From: UBA4312 sp040266995
GTDB lineage: Bacteria > Bacillota_I > Bacilli_A > Erysipelotrichales > Erysipelotrichaceae
Assembly (NCBI GenBank): GCA_040266995.1
Contig: JAWRHV010000037.1
Coordinates: 1 to 10,446, forward strand
DNA length: 10,446 nt
Direction: 5' to 3'
The notes below the pieces were generated by a model. The model saw nothing but the letters and a program-made list of their open reading frames with translations, did no database searches and was not told where the DNA came from. The translations under genes and the position numbers were made by a program. Below, piece after piece: positions 1-6,923 of this stretch (positions are counted from its first letter, which is position 1; each line of letters begins with the position of its first letter).

Positions 1-147
1 GTCTAATCAGCACTAGAGGCATTATTAAATAATTACGATAATCGGAAATGTGTATATGATAACATATGCCTTATGAGGCAATGTTTAAAAGACTGCAGTT
101 GGTTATACATATAGACAAATGTAAAATTCTTTTATCATAAAGATAAG
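1..147. other. Non-coding leader upstream of the first glycosyltransferase
   Basis: No convincing gene is visible here. Frame 3 is open from the left edge to a TAA at 30-32 and would end in LISTRGIIK, so the last codons of an upstream gene are possible but cannot be shown. A short perfect inverted repeat, TGCCT/AGGCA (67-71 and 76-80) with a 4-base loop, has no T-tract behind it, so it is not a convincing terminator. A TATGAT at 55-60 could be a -10 box, but I see no good -35 partner. Confidence 0.3.
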
Positions 148-1326
148 ATGGTAAGCATAGAAAACATAAGCGTAAGGAAATGGGGTTGTAAGACTGTGTC
201 AACGATGATAATGCATATAGCTGAAGCTCCCGGTGGAGTAGAACGTTATTTAGTCACTATATTGACTAAATTTAAGCAATATCCGAAATTTGAACATATA
301 TTAGTTTGTTCATCATCATTCGATATCGATAAATTTAATGGTCTCGTCAAAGAAGTTTTGGTAATTGATGAAATGAAAAATGCGCTCTCTCTTACCCATG
401 ATGTAAAATCTACCCTATTAGTTCGAAAGGCAATCAAGTCATATAACCCAGAGATTATTTATTGTCATAGTTCAAAAGCCGGAGCAATTGGTCGGATGGC
501 TAACTTGGGTATTAAAAATAAACTAGTTTATAATGCTCATGGTTGGTCATTCAATATTAGAGGGTCAAGTCTCAAAAAAATAAAATTCTATGAAACAATA
601 GAGAGGATGCTTGCACCTTTTGCGGATAAAATCGTGTGTATCTCAGAATATGAAAAAAAGAGCGCATTGAAACATAAGATTTGTAATGCTGATAAACTTT
701 TGGTTATTAATAATGGGATAGATTACGAAGAATTTGAGAATCAGAAACCTAAATGTAGAAATGACCTTGGAATTCCTGAAGATGCTTTTGTTGTGGGGGC
801 AATAGGAAGATTAACAAAGCAAAAGGCACCGGATGTTTTTGTTAAAATGGCTAAAATGGTTAAAGAAAAGATTCCAAATGCGTTCTTTTTAATGGTTGGT
901 GATGATATCGGAAGTGGCTATTGTCGCGTAGAAATAGAGAAACAAATTGAGGAAGAAAAACTTAAGGAGTCTTTCTTAATTACAGGTTGGGTAAACAACC
1001 CTATTGATTACATGAATTGTTTTGATGTAGCAACGCTATTGAGTAGATGGGAAGGTTTTGGCTTAGTTCTTCCGGAATATATGTATATGAAGAAACCCAT
1101 TGTCGCTACAAATGTGGATGCTATTCCATATGTAGTGGGGGATGCCGGTATATTAGTTGATATGGATGACTATGAAAGCGCAGCTTATTCTATTATCAAA
1201 ATATATGAAGATCACAAGTGTAAAGAAGAATTAATTCGTAAGGAAATAATCAGAGTAAAGTTATTTGATGCGCAGAAAACGGTAAGTGAGCTTGCAAAAC
1301 TTTTTTCTTTATTAATAAAGCTATAA
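148..1326 (+). CDS. GT4-family glycosyltransferase (GT-B fold)
   Basis: This is a retaining GT-B glycosyltransferase, expected to transfer a sugar from a nucleotide donor to a lipid-linked oligosaccharide on the cytoplasmic face of the membrane. The N-terminal acceptor domain has HIAEAPGGVERYL (about residues 23-35), the usual start of this family, then HSSKAG (107-112) and AHGWSF (130-135). The C-terminal Rossmann domain has GRLTKQKAPDVF (220-231). It also has WEGFGLVLPE (311-320), whose E312 and E320 form the EX7E motif that binds the donor nucleotide-sugar. Length is normal at 392 aa. The start is uncertain: only a weak AAAGATAAG lies before ATG 148, and homologs usually begin right at the HIAEA strand. 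GTG 196, ATG 205 or ATG 211 are therefore credible alternatives that would remove 16-21 residues. Donor and acceptor cannot be read from the sequence. The next gene begins 18 bases after the stop codon. Confidence 0.93.
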   Translation: MVSIENISVRKWGCKTVSTMIMHIAEAPGGVERYLVTILTKFKQYPKFEHILVCSSSFDIDKFNGLVKEVLVIDEMKNALSLTHDVKSTLLVRKAIKSYNPEIIYCHSSKAGAIGRMANLGIKNKLVYNAHGWSFNIRGSSLKKIKFYETIERMLAPFADKIVCISEYEKKSALKHKICNADKLLVINNGIDYEEFENQKPKCRNDLGIPEDAFVVGAIGRLTKQKAPDVFVKMAKMVKEKIPNAFFLMVGDDIGSGYCRVEIEKQIEEEKLKESFLITGWVNNPIDYMNCFDVATLLSRWEGFGLVLPEYMYMKKPIVATNVDAIPYVVGDAGILVDMDDYESAAYSIIKIYEDHKCKEELIRKEIIRVKLFDAQKTVSELAKLFSLLIKL

Positions 1327-1344
1327 AAATTGAGAGGTTACAAA

Positions 1345-2076
1345 ATGATTACCCCAAAGCAAATTGAAAAAGTGACGATGAGTCCTGAGAAAAAATCTTC
1401 AGCAAAAAATGACTTTTTTGCATTTTATATAGGAAGACCTATTACATATGTATTGACAATACCATTTCTATATACGAATATTTCTCCAAATACAGTTACA
1501 TGGATCTCATTTATTCCCGTCGTAGTCGGATTTATTCTGATGTGGTTTGGAAATAGTGTGTCATCTCTGTTCTGGGGGTGGTTTTGCTTTTTTATGTGGA
1601 GCATGTTAGATGGTGTTGATGGAAATATCGCAAGGTTTAAGAAGCAATATAGTAAAATGGGAGATACTTTAGATGCGGCTGCCGGATACTATGCAATGGC
1701 TTTGATTCCATTAGCTTCAGGAATTGCCGCAACAAATCATCCTGGATTGTTTTCTAATTACTTTAGTATGCCGCTAGACACCTATATTATATTGGGTGGT
1801 TTGTCAGGTTTATGGACGGTACTCCCAAGATTAGTGATGCATAAAGCTATTAACTCAACTGGAGAAAACAATATTGGAGGAATCAAGGATAAGAAAGAGT
1901 ACAATCTATCAAAGATAATTGCCTTGAACCTTACATCTCCACCAGGAGCAGTTCAAATTCTATTACTCATATCAGTTTTTATAAAAACGTTTGACTTATA
2001 TACTGTTGGATACTTTTTGATAAATACAGCGGTAATGTTAATGTCAATGCGAAGTATTTTTAAAAACAAGGATTAA
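1345..2076 (+). CDS. CDP-alcohol phosphatidyltransferase-family membrane protein, degenerate motif
   Basis: This is a polytopic membrane protein of the CDP-alcohol phosphatidyltransferase superfamily, which moves a phospho-alcohol from a CDP-linked donor to an acceptor alcohol. ATG 1345 is chosen because GAGAGG (1332-1337) sits 7 bases upstream; a TTG at 1330 would only add five residues that include the ribosome binding site. SPNTVTW (47-53) precedes the first clear membrane helix, and about six hydrophobic segments follow. The signature is D89-x2-D92-G93-x2-A96-R97-x8-G106-x3-D110, but residue 114, normally the fourth Asp, is Gly (AAAG). That Asp is regarded as the catalytic base in characterised members, so activity is doubtful or altered. 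Length, 243 aa, is within the family range. Its place between glycosyltransferases suggests a role in modifying or anchoring the glycan rather than bulk phospholipid synthesis (inference). No cytidylyltransferase making a CDP-donor is in the window. Confidence 0.88.
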   Translation: MITPKQIEKVTMSPEKKSSAKNDFFAFYIGRPITYVLTIPFLYTNISPNTVTWISFIPVVVGFILMWFGNSVSSLFWGWFCFFMWSMLDGVDGNIARFKKQYSKMGDTLDAAAGYYAMALIPLASGIAATNHPGLFSNYFSMPLDTYIILGGLSGLWTVLPRLVMHKAINSTGENNIGGIKDKKEYNLSKIIALNLTSPPGAVQILLLISVFIKTFDLYTVGYFLINTAVMLMSMRSIFKNKD

Positions 2077-2100
2077 ATCTGATTAGTTTTGTTTTTTTTT
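2062..2100 (+). terminator. Weak AT-rich terminator-like hairpin
   Basis: AAAAACAA (2062-2069) and TTGTTTTT (2089-2096) are perfect inverted repeats around a 19-base spacer and run directly into a T-tract (2092-2100). The stem is almost all A:T and its left arm lies inside the last codons of the preceding gene, so any termination is probably partial. It could equally be chance in AT-rich DNA. The rest of the gap to 2207 shows no promoter I would defend. Confidence 0.25.
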
Positions 2101-2207
2101 GTATTTGATATGTAAGATTTTTTCTAATTCATAATGGATAAAAGACATAGAATTCATGTTGTAGTATTCATTTTATTAGAATAGATTGAGTAGGGTGGAG
2201 AATACGC

Positions 2208-3188
2208 ATGGGAAAAAGAGTATTGATTTTGATGACCACATACAATGGGGAAAAGTATTTAGCACAGCAAATAGACAGCATTATGCATCAAACGTACAAC
2301 AATTGGAAACTTATTATACGAGATGATGGCTCAATTGATGATACGATTAAAATTCTATCGGAATATAAAAAAAGAGACGATAGAATTGAAGTGTTTCAAA
2401 ATACTTCAAGTAAACACGGCGCCTATTTAAATTTTTGGACATTAATTCATATTGTTAAAAACGAGTATATAGATTATGATTATTACTTCTTCTCTGATCA
2501 GGATGATGTATGGGAACCGGATAAAATCGAAACAATGATTTTTGAAGGCGAAAAAATATCAAGTAAAAAGCCCTTATTGCTTTATGGTGATATGAGAGTG
2601 ATCAATCAGGAAAATCAATTGGTTTATGAAAGCCTGAATCAAATGATGGGAATTGGGGAGATGAGTGGATATTCTCTTTTATTCACTCATGGCTTTCTGT
2701 GGGGTTGCGATATTTGTGTGAATAGAGAGTTGTTTACTAGGATGCCTTTACTCCCTCTTGATAACCCGAACATAGGTATTATGTCGCATGATAATTATAT
2801 GGGAAAATATGCCCTTCTTAAAGGAAAAATCAAGTATATTGACCAAATAATGATAAACCATAGACGCCATGATAATAATACGACAGATAGTTATAGTATG
2901 CGATTAACGCCCTCTATTATTATTAAAAGGTACATTTTACGATTAGATGCGCTGGCTAAAGTACATGCTAGGGTTTATAATCAAACACTTGTTTTTCTTG
3001 AGCAGCTCAGTATTAATGGAATGGTATCACAGGATATGGAGCAAATCACTGTGGCACTTCGTCATGGAGGAATCAAGATGGTAAAAACAATGATAAAATT
3101 GAGTGTGAAAAGAAAGCAAAAATCAAGAACCATTGGAATTTATTTAATAGCTTTAACAAAAAAATATCAAAAATACCTTGTTGTATAA
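2208..3188 (+). CDS. GT2-family glycosyltransferase, rhamnosyltransferase-like
   Basis: This is an inverting GT-A glycosyltransferase of the GT2 subgroup often annotated as alpha-L-rhamnosyltransferase (RfbF/WbbL-like). It should add one sugar to the growing lipid-linked repeat at the inner membrane. Visible motifs are TTYNGEKYLAQQIDSI near the N terminus, the nucleotide-binding RDDGS (38-42), and SDQDDVW (96-102), which holds the metal-binding DxD. HD (194-195) is the likely catalytic-base region, and HRRHDNNTTD (218-227) matches the family's conserved YRxHxxN block. Length, 326 aa, is typical. ATG 2208 is well supported by GGTGGAG (2194-2200) seven bases upstream. The 131-base gap before it is the largest inside the left gene block. 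It is related in plan to the gene at 4509, but the donor sugar cannot be assigned from sequence alone. Confidence 0.92.
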   Translation: MGKRVLILMTTYNGEKYLAQQIDSIMHQTYNNWKLIIRDDGSIDDTIKILSEYKKRDDRIEVFQNTSSKHGAYLNFWTLIHIVKNEYIDYDYYFFSDQDDVWEPDKIETMIFEGEKISSKKPLLLYGDMRVINQENQLVYESLNQMMGIGEMSGYSLLFTHGFLWGCDICVNRELFTRMPLLPLDNPNIGIMSHDNYMGKYALLKGKIKYIDQIMINHRRHDNNTTDSYSMRLTPSIIIKRYILRLDALAKVHARVYNQTLVFLEQLSINGMVSQDMEQITVALRHGGIKMVKTMIKLSVKRKQKSRTIGIYLIALTKKYQKYLVV

Positions 3189-3208
3189 CAGGCAGGAGCT
3201 TTCAATTA

Positions 3209-4543
3209 ATGAAAAAAACCCAATTCTTAATAGATAAATTAATGATTATACTAGTTACGCTTTATTCATTTTATTATCTTGAACCATTTTTTTTATGGGA
3301 AACATTTGCGGGGGGAATGTTTCGAAAACTATTTGGGATAATTCCTTTTAGGACTTTAATAGGAGTTGCTATAGTAACTCTTTGGATAGTTTTCTATGCG
3401 AAACGAAGAATTAATAAAGAAACAGCTAAACTTGTAGCTCTCGTGTTATTGGTGTCGCTTTTTACTGTTTGTCTATCAGGTGGTGTGGATAAAACGGAAA
3501 TACTCAGTTTTGCTTGGCTTCCATATCTTGTTGTCTCGGTTTTTCTCATGTTACCAGAGAATAATCAAAAAGAAAGCTATCAATTGTTTGTATTATTATT
3601 TACGATTACCCTTATATTACCGATTATTTATTACATATTAAATCATTTAGGAATCCAAGTGCCATATATACGATTAGAATCGCCGGAAGAAATAAAAGTA
3701 ATTAGAGGGAAATTTTATAAGTTGTATCCTTTATCCACTCAACTTACATCGATATGGGATCCTCGTTGGCAAGAGTTGCGAATGAGCGGAATATTTGATG
3801 AGCCAGGGCGTTTAGGGACGGTAGCTGGATTAATACTTGTGTCTGAAAAGTTTAGAATTAAGGAGAATTGGAAAAATGTTATAATTTTCATTGGAGGATT
3901 ATTATCTTTCTCCATAGCTTTCTATGCTATAACGCTTATATATTATCTAATTAATTGTTTCGATAAAAAAAGATATAAAAATATAGCAATAATCCTTGCA
4001 GGGATATTGGTATATGTAATAGTTATGAATATTCATTTTGATAATAGTGTGATTACTCAGTTTCAACAAAGACTTATATTTACATCTAATGGTTTTTCCG
4101 GAAATAATAGAACAAATAGTGAGTTCAATGCTTTAATGAATGAATTTTACCAATCAGATCTGTTTAGTATTCTATTTGGAAAAGGAAACGGTGCTATTGG
4201 AGAGATACAAATGGCCATGAATATTGATGGATCATCTTATAAATGTATGATTTATAATTATGGATTTATAGGTTTTGGATTGTCAATTCTCTGGCTAGTG
4301 ATATATGCAACTCACTTTATGATGAGAAGAAATGCTGATAGAATTCAAATCTTATCAATTTTAGCTGTATATCTAGCAAACATGTATCAACGTCCATCAG
4401 TTTTTTATATGGGCTATATGTTAATATTTTTCGGTGGAATTTTACAAGCTGTGCAAAAGAAATCGGAATTGAATCAATTGATTATTAAAAAGAGAAGGAG
4501 ACTATTTCGTGTTAAAAATAGCAGTTTTATTGGCAACTTATAA
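3209..4543 (+). CDS. wzy: Wzy-like O-antigen/capsule polymerase (polytopic membrane protein)
   Basis: This is a predicted repeat-unit polymerase acting at the outer face of the cytoplasmic membrane, joining units delivered by the flippase. Evidence is the 444-aa length, about ten hydrophobic helices, and a large polar loop between the fifth and sixth helices (roughly residues 148-220). That loop carries DEPGRLGTVAGL (about 197-208), and a second patch LFGKGNG (322-328) precedes the last helices. Similar G-rich loop motifs are common in Wzy and O-antigen ligase proteins. Primary sequence is poorly conserved in this family, so the call rests on topology and context: it is the only polymerase candidate in a cluster with glycosyltransferases and a Wzx. 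An O-antigen-ligase-like function is the main alternative. ATG 3209 has AGGAG at 3194-3198. The last 35 bases overlap the start of the next gene, whose ribosome binding site lies inside this reading frame. Confidence 0.8.
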   Translation: MKKTQFLIDKLMIILVTLYSFYYLEPFFLWETFAGGMFRKLFGIIPFRTLIGVAIVTLWIVFYAKRRINKETAKLVALVLLVSLFTVCLSGGVDKTEILSFAWLPYLVVSVFLMLPENNQKESYQLFVLLFTITLILPIIYYILNHLGIQVPYIRLESPEEIKVIRGKFYKLYPLSTQLTSIWDPRWQELRMSGIFDEPGRLGTVAGLILVSEKFRIKENWKNVIIFIGGLLSFSIAFYAITLIYYLINCFDKKRYKNIAIILAGILVYVIVMNIHFDNSVITQFQQRLIFTSNGFSGNNRTNSEFNALMNEFYQSDLFSILFGKGNGAIGEIQMAMNIDGSSYKCMIYNYGFIGFGLSILWLVIYATHFMMRRNADRIQILSILAVYLANMYQRPSVFYMGYMLIFFGGILQAVQKKSELNQLIIKKRRRLFRVKNSSFIGNL

Positions 4544-5432
4544 TGGAGAGAAGTATATATCAGAGCAGCTTAATTCATTGATCAGTCAAAGTTACAAAGA
4601 TTTTACTTGCTATATCCATGATGATGGGTCAAAGGACCAGACTGTAAAAATATGCGAAGAGTTTGAGAAAAAATATCCAGATTTATTTAAAATTCTGCAT
4701 TATGATACAACAGGTGGTGCAAAGAATAATTTTTTAAGTCTGTTAGAAAAGGTAGATGCAGATTATTATATGTTCTGTGATCAAGATGATGTATGGTTGC
4801 CAAATAAAATTGAGAAAATGGTAGAGTCAACGTGTGACATCAAACAGGATTTTCTCGCATTTTCTGATTTGAAAATAGTAGATGAAAAGCTCAATATATT
4901 GTCCGAATCATTTTATCGAGAGTCGCATGTTGTAGTAGATAACATTAATTATAAAAACGCAATGATTAAGGGCTTTATACCTGGATGTACGATGATGTTT
5001 AATCACGAATTGGCGAAAAAAGCAATGAAATTTGAAGATTCCAATAATATTAAAATGCATGATTGGTGGATGGTGCTTGTTGCATTAAACACAGATTCAA
5101 GGATGGTTTATATTGATTGTCCGCTGGGATTATATCGTCAGCATGCTGAGAATACGATTGGGGCGAAGAATCAATCTACTGCTGACAGGGTTCGATTCAA
5201 TATAAAACGTATCTTAAATGGAACATTAGCAACCGAAAAGAAAAGAAACATTACTTCTCCGAGAATCCAGGCGAAAGAGCTTTATAACACTGGTTTTGGA
5301 AGTAAAGAGAAGAGAGATTTTGTTCTGAAATATGTTAATATTGGTGATAAAAACAAACTTAGTAGGACTCTGTTTTATTTGAAGAATTTTCAGAATGTAT
5401 ACCGAATGTGGTGGATGCTACTTTGGGTTTGA
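4509..5432 (+). CDS. GT2-family glycosyltransferase, rhamnosyltransferase-like (GTG start)
   Basis: This is a second inverting GT-A glycosyltransferase of the RfbF-like GT2 subgroup. Motifs in order are ATYNGEKYISEQLNSL (9-24), HDDGS (37-41), CDQDDVW (90-96) with the DxD, HDWW (184-187) around the presumed catalytic base, and YRQHAENTIG (209-218), a hallmark of this subgroup. Its 307 aa are normal. The start is GTG 4509, chosen because AAGGAG (4495-4500) lies eight bases upstream and the protein then begins at the first beta strand. It overlaps the polymerase frame by 35 bases, so translation is probably coupled. It shares the whole motif plan with the GT2 at 2208, so the two look like paralogs adding successive or similar sugars (inference). 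Confidence 0.92.
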   Translation: MLKIAVLLATYNGEKYISEQLNSLISQSYKDFTCYIHDDGSKDQTVKICEEFEKKYPDLFKILHYDTTGGAKNNFLSLLEKVDADYYMFCDQDDVWLPNKIEKMVESTCDIKQDFLAFSDLKIVDEKLNILSESFYRESHVVVDNINYKNAMIKGFIPGCTMMFNHELAKKAMKFEDSNNIKMHDWWMVLVALNTDSRMVYIDCPLGLYRQHAENTIGAKNQSTADRVRFNIKRILNGTLATEKKRNITSPRIQAKELYNTGFGSKEKRDFVLKYVNIGDKNKLSRTLFYLKNFQNVYRMWWMLLWV

Positions 5433-5442
5433 GGAGGTTTGA

Positions 5443-6354
5443 ATGGAGATGCTAATTAGTGTGGTGACATTGACTTATACAAGATTTGAATTGTTGTACA
5501 ATGCCATTGATTCAGTCCTTGAACAAGACTATCCAAATATCGAATATATTATTTCAGATGATGGTTCTCCAAATTTTCCTGAGAAAGAAATAAAGCAGTA
5601 TATCAAGCAGAAAAGAAAGAATAATTTAAAAAACTTTTACATCCTTACTCACGATGAGAATCAGGGAACAGTTAAAAATTTAAATGATGCATATCGACAT
5701 GCATCAGGGGAGATAATAATTCCTGTATCTGCGGATGATGCACTAAGGGATTCAACAGTGATTCGTCGTATCGCTGAAGTATATTCGGAAAGAAATTGCG
5801 ATGCCTTAATGGTTGGTAGAGCATTATACAGTGAAAATGGTAGTTTTATTAGAAATATTCCAAGTAAAAAAGAAGCGAAAATCCTATCAGATCTAACAAA
5901 TAGTTACGATCAATATCAAAGATTTATAACAGGAAGATTTTATGGAGCATTTTCTGGTTCTACACTATCAGTTAAAAAATCATTCATTGAACAATGGGGT
6001 TATTTTGATGAAAAATATACATTATGGGAAGACGGACCTTTTTTTGCTCAATACTTATGGACGAATTATTTGGAGTGTGCGTTTCACATCATAGGACTAA
6101 AATATCACGATGGCGGGGTTTCCTCTGGGAAAAAACATCCACTGCTTTTAAGGGATGATGAGTTATTTAGGAGGACGGATCGTATTGCTCATATAGATGA
6201 ATTGCATTTTATAGAAAAAGCGATTTTGAAGTACAGTTTAACTAGGCCTAGTGATAATAGTTTGAAATCCCGGTTACTAGCAGTTGTGGAACATCCGATT
6301 GGTTTTTTAAGTATTAAATTATATAGATTTAGTTTAAGAAAACTTAGTGACTAA
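5443..6354 (+). CDS. GT2-family glycosyltransferase
   Basis: This is a GT-A glycosyltransferase of a different GT2 subgroup from the two upstream. It begins ISVVTLTYTRFELLYNAIDS, then has SDDGS (38-42), ENQGTVKNLNDA (72-83), SADDA (96-100) supplying the metal-binding acidic pair D98/D99, and WEDGPF (195-200) as the likely catalytic-base region. The last 60 or so residues are basic and amphipathic, which could hold it at the membrane. ATG 5443 has GAGGAGG (5431-5437) overlapping the stop codon of the preceding gene. ATG 5449, two codons on, is a possible alternative. This is the last gene before the 139-base gap, so it probably closes the first transcriptional block, although no terminator is visible behind it. 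The sugar transferred is unknown. Confidence 0.92.
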   Translation: MEMLISVVTLTYTRFELLYNAIDSVLEQDYPNIEYIISDDGSPNFPEKEIKQYIKQKRKNNLKNFYILTHDENQGTVKNLNDAYRHASGEIIIPVSADDALRDSTVIRRIAEVYSERNCDALMVGRALYSENGSFIRNIPSKKEAKILSDLTNSYDQYQRFITGRFYGAFSGSTLSVKKSFIEQWGYFDEKYTLWEDGPFFAQYLWTNYLECAFHIIGLKYHDGGVSSGKKHPLLLRDDELFRRTDRIAHIDELHFIEKAILKYSLTRPSDNSLKSRLLAVVEHPIGFLSIKLYRFSLRKLSD

Positions 6355-6362
6355 TCTATAAT
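6334..6362 (+). promoter_or_regulatory. Candidate sigma-A-type promoter for the fdtA-fdtB block
   Basis: A perfect -10 hexamer TATAAT (6357-6362) lies 17 bases after TTAAGA (6334-6339), which matches four of six -35 consensus positions. Transcription would begin near 6369, about 125 bases before the fdtA-like start, giving a sizeable leader. The -35 box lies inside the end of the preceding glycosyltransferase. In such AT-rich DNA a TATAAT can arise by chance, so this is a candidate only. Its place in the one clear gap before a new functional block favours it. Confidence 0.4.
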
Positions 6363-6411
6363 GGTGTATATTATATAAGTATATACATGATAATGGTGTA
6401 GATGTATACAT
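6358..6411. repeat. Direct repeat and palindromes ahead of the fdtA-like gene
   Basis: The 11-base word ATAATGGTGTA occurs at 6358-6368 and again at 6390-6400, exactly 32 bases (about three helical turns) apart. Each copy is followed by a short perfect palindrome: GTATATAC (6379-6386) and ATGTATACAT (6402-6411). The first repeat overlaps the candidate -10 box. The arrangement resembles a pair of same-face protein binding sites, but it could also be the trace of a small duplication. Confidence 0.4.
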
Positions 6412-6418
6412 AGTAATA

Positions 6419-6433
6419 ATGAAAACGTTTTAT
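6419..6433. promoter_or_regulatory. cre-like palindrome (possible CcpA/LacI-family operator)
   Basis: ATGAAAACGTTTTAT matches the Firmicute catabolite-responsive element WTGNAANCGNWNNCW at every position except the C near its end, and contains the perfect 10-base palindrome AAAACGTTTT (6422-6431). It would lie about 50 bases downstream of the candidate start point, where a bound LacI-family protein could act as a roadblock. A one-mismatch match in AT-rich sequence is weak evidence. Confidence 0.2.
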
Positions 6434-6493
6434 TCAATTAACGTTTATAGATAAAACATTTGAAAAACACAAGTTAAAGAAAGGAAGCCGTGC

Positions 6494-6922
6494 ATGCAAG
6501 TAATAAAGTATGTTTTTCAACCACATGGTGATAATAGGGGGCAATTGGTTGCCCTTGAAGAATTTAAAGATATTCCATTTCATATTAAAAGAGTGTATTT
6601 TATGTACGATACAAAAAAGGATGTTACAAGAGGATATCATGCACATAAATCTTTACAACAAATATTGGTATGTATCCATGGCAGTTGTAAAATAAGACTC
6701 GATGATGGAAAAGATAAAAAAGTAATACCGTTGGAAAAGCCTTATGAAGGCCTTTATGTATCAAATGCGATGTGGAGGGAGATGTTTGATTTTAGTCCAG
6801 ATGCTGTATTGTTGGTTTTGGCATCTGATTTTTATGATGAATCTGATTATATAAGAGATTACGACGAGTTCCTAAATTATATTAAAAGTTGCGAAAATGA
6901 TGCAGCTATTGAAGAGGTGTGA
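6494..6922 (+). CDS. fdtA: dTDP-4-oxo-6-deoxyglucose 3,4-ketoisomerase (FdtA/QdtA, WxcM-like cupin)
   Basis: This small cupin isomerase moves the keto group of dTDP-4-keto-6-deoxy-D-glucose from C4 to C3, the first committed step to dTDP-Fuc3N or dTDP-Qui3N. At 142 aa it is the usual length. The signature RGYHAH (46-51) carries the two histidines (H49, H51) used in catalysis. IPFHIKRVYF (27-36), QQILVCIHGS (55-64), WREMFDF (94-100) and YDESDYIRDYDEF (114-126) are all typical family blocks. ATG 6494 is preceded by AAGGAAG (6481-6487). The stop is one base from the start of the aminotransferase that uses its product, which strongly supports the pathway. The choice between FdtA and QdtA is open: NRG at 14-16 looks FdtA-like, while Arg95 in WREM looks QdtA-like (from memory of the family). 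The substrate requires RmlA/RmlB, which are not in the window. Confidence 0.9.
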   Translation: MQVIKYVFQPHGDNRGQLVALEEFKDIPFHIKRVYFMYDTKKDVTRGYHAHKSLQQILVCIHGSCKIRLDDGKDKKVIPLEKPYEGLYVSNAMWREMFDFSPDAVLLVLASDFYDESDYIRDYDEFLNYIKSCENDAAIEEV

Positions 6923-6923
6923 A

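Noticed and set aside
67..80. Small hairpin TGCCT/AGGCA as a terminator of an upstream gene
   Set aside because: Five base pairs only and no T-tract follows.
246..437. 63-codon reverse-strand ORF in the first glycosyltransferase gene
   Set aside because: Antisense to a well-supported GT4 gene and without any recognisable feature.
2101..2207. Promoter ahead of the GT2 gene at 2208
   Set aside because: TAGAAT boxes at 2148-2153 and 2177-2182 look like -10 sites, but neither has an acceptable -35 at 16-18 bases.
6510..6695. 61-codon forward ORF in another frame of the ketoisomerase gene
   Set aside because: Fully nested in a gene with intact family motifs; no independent ribosome site.
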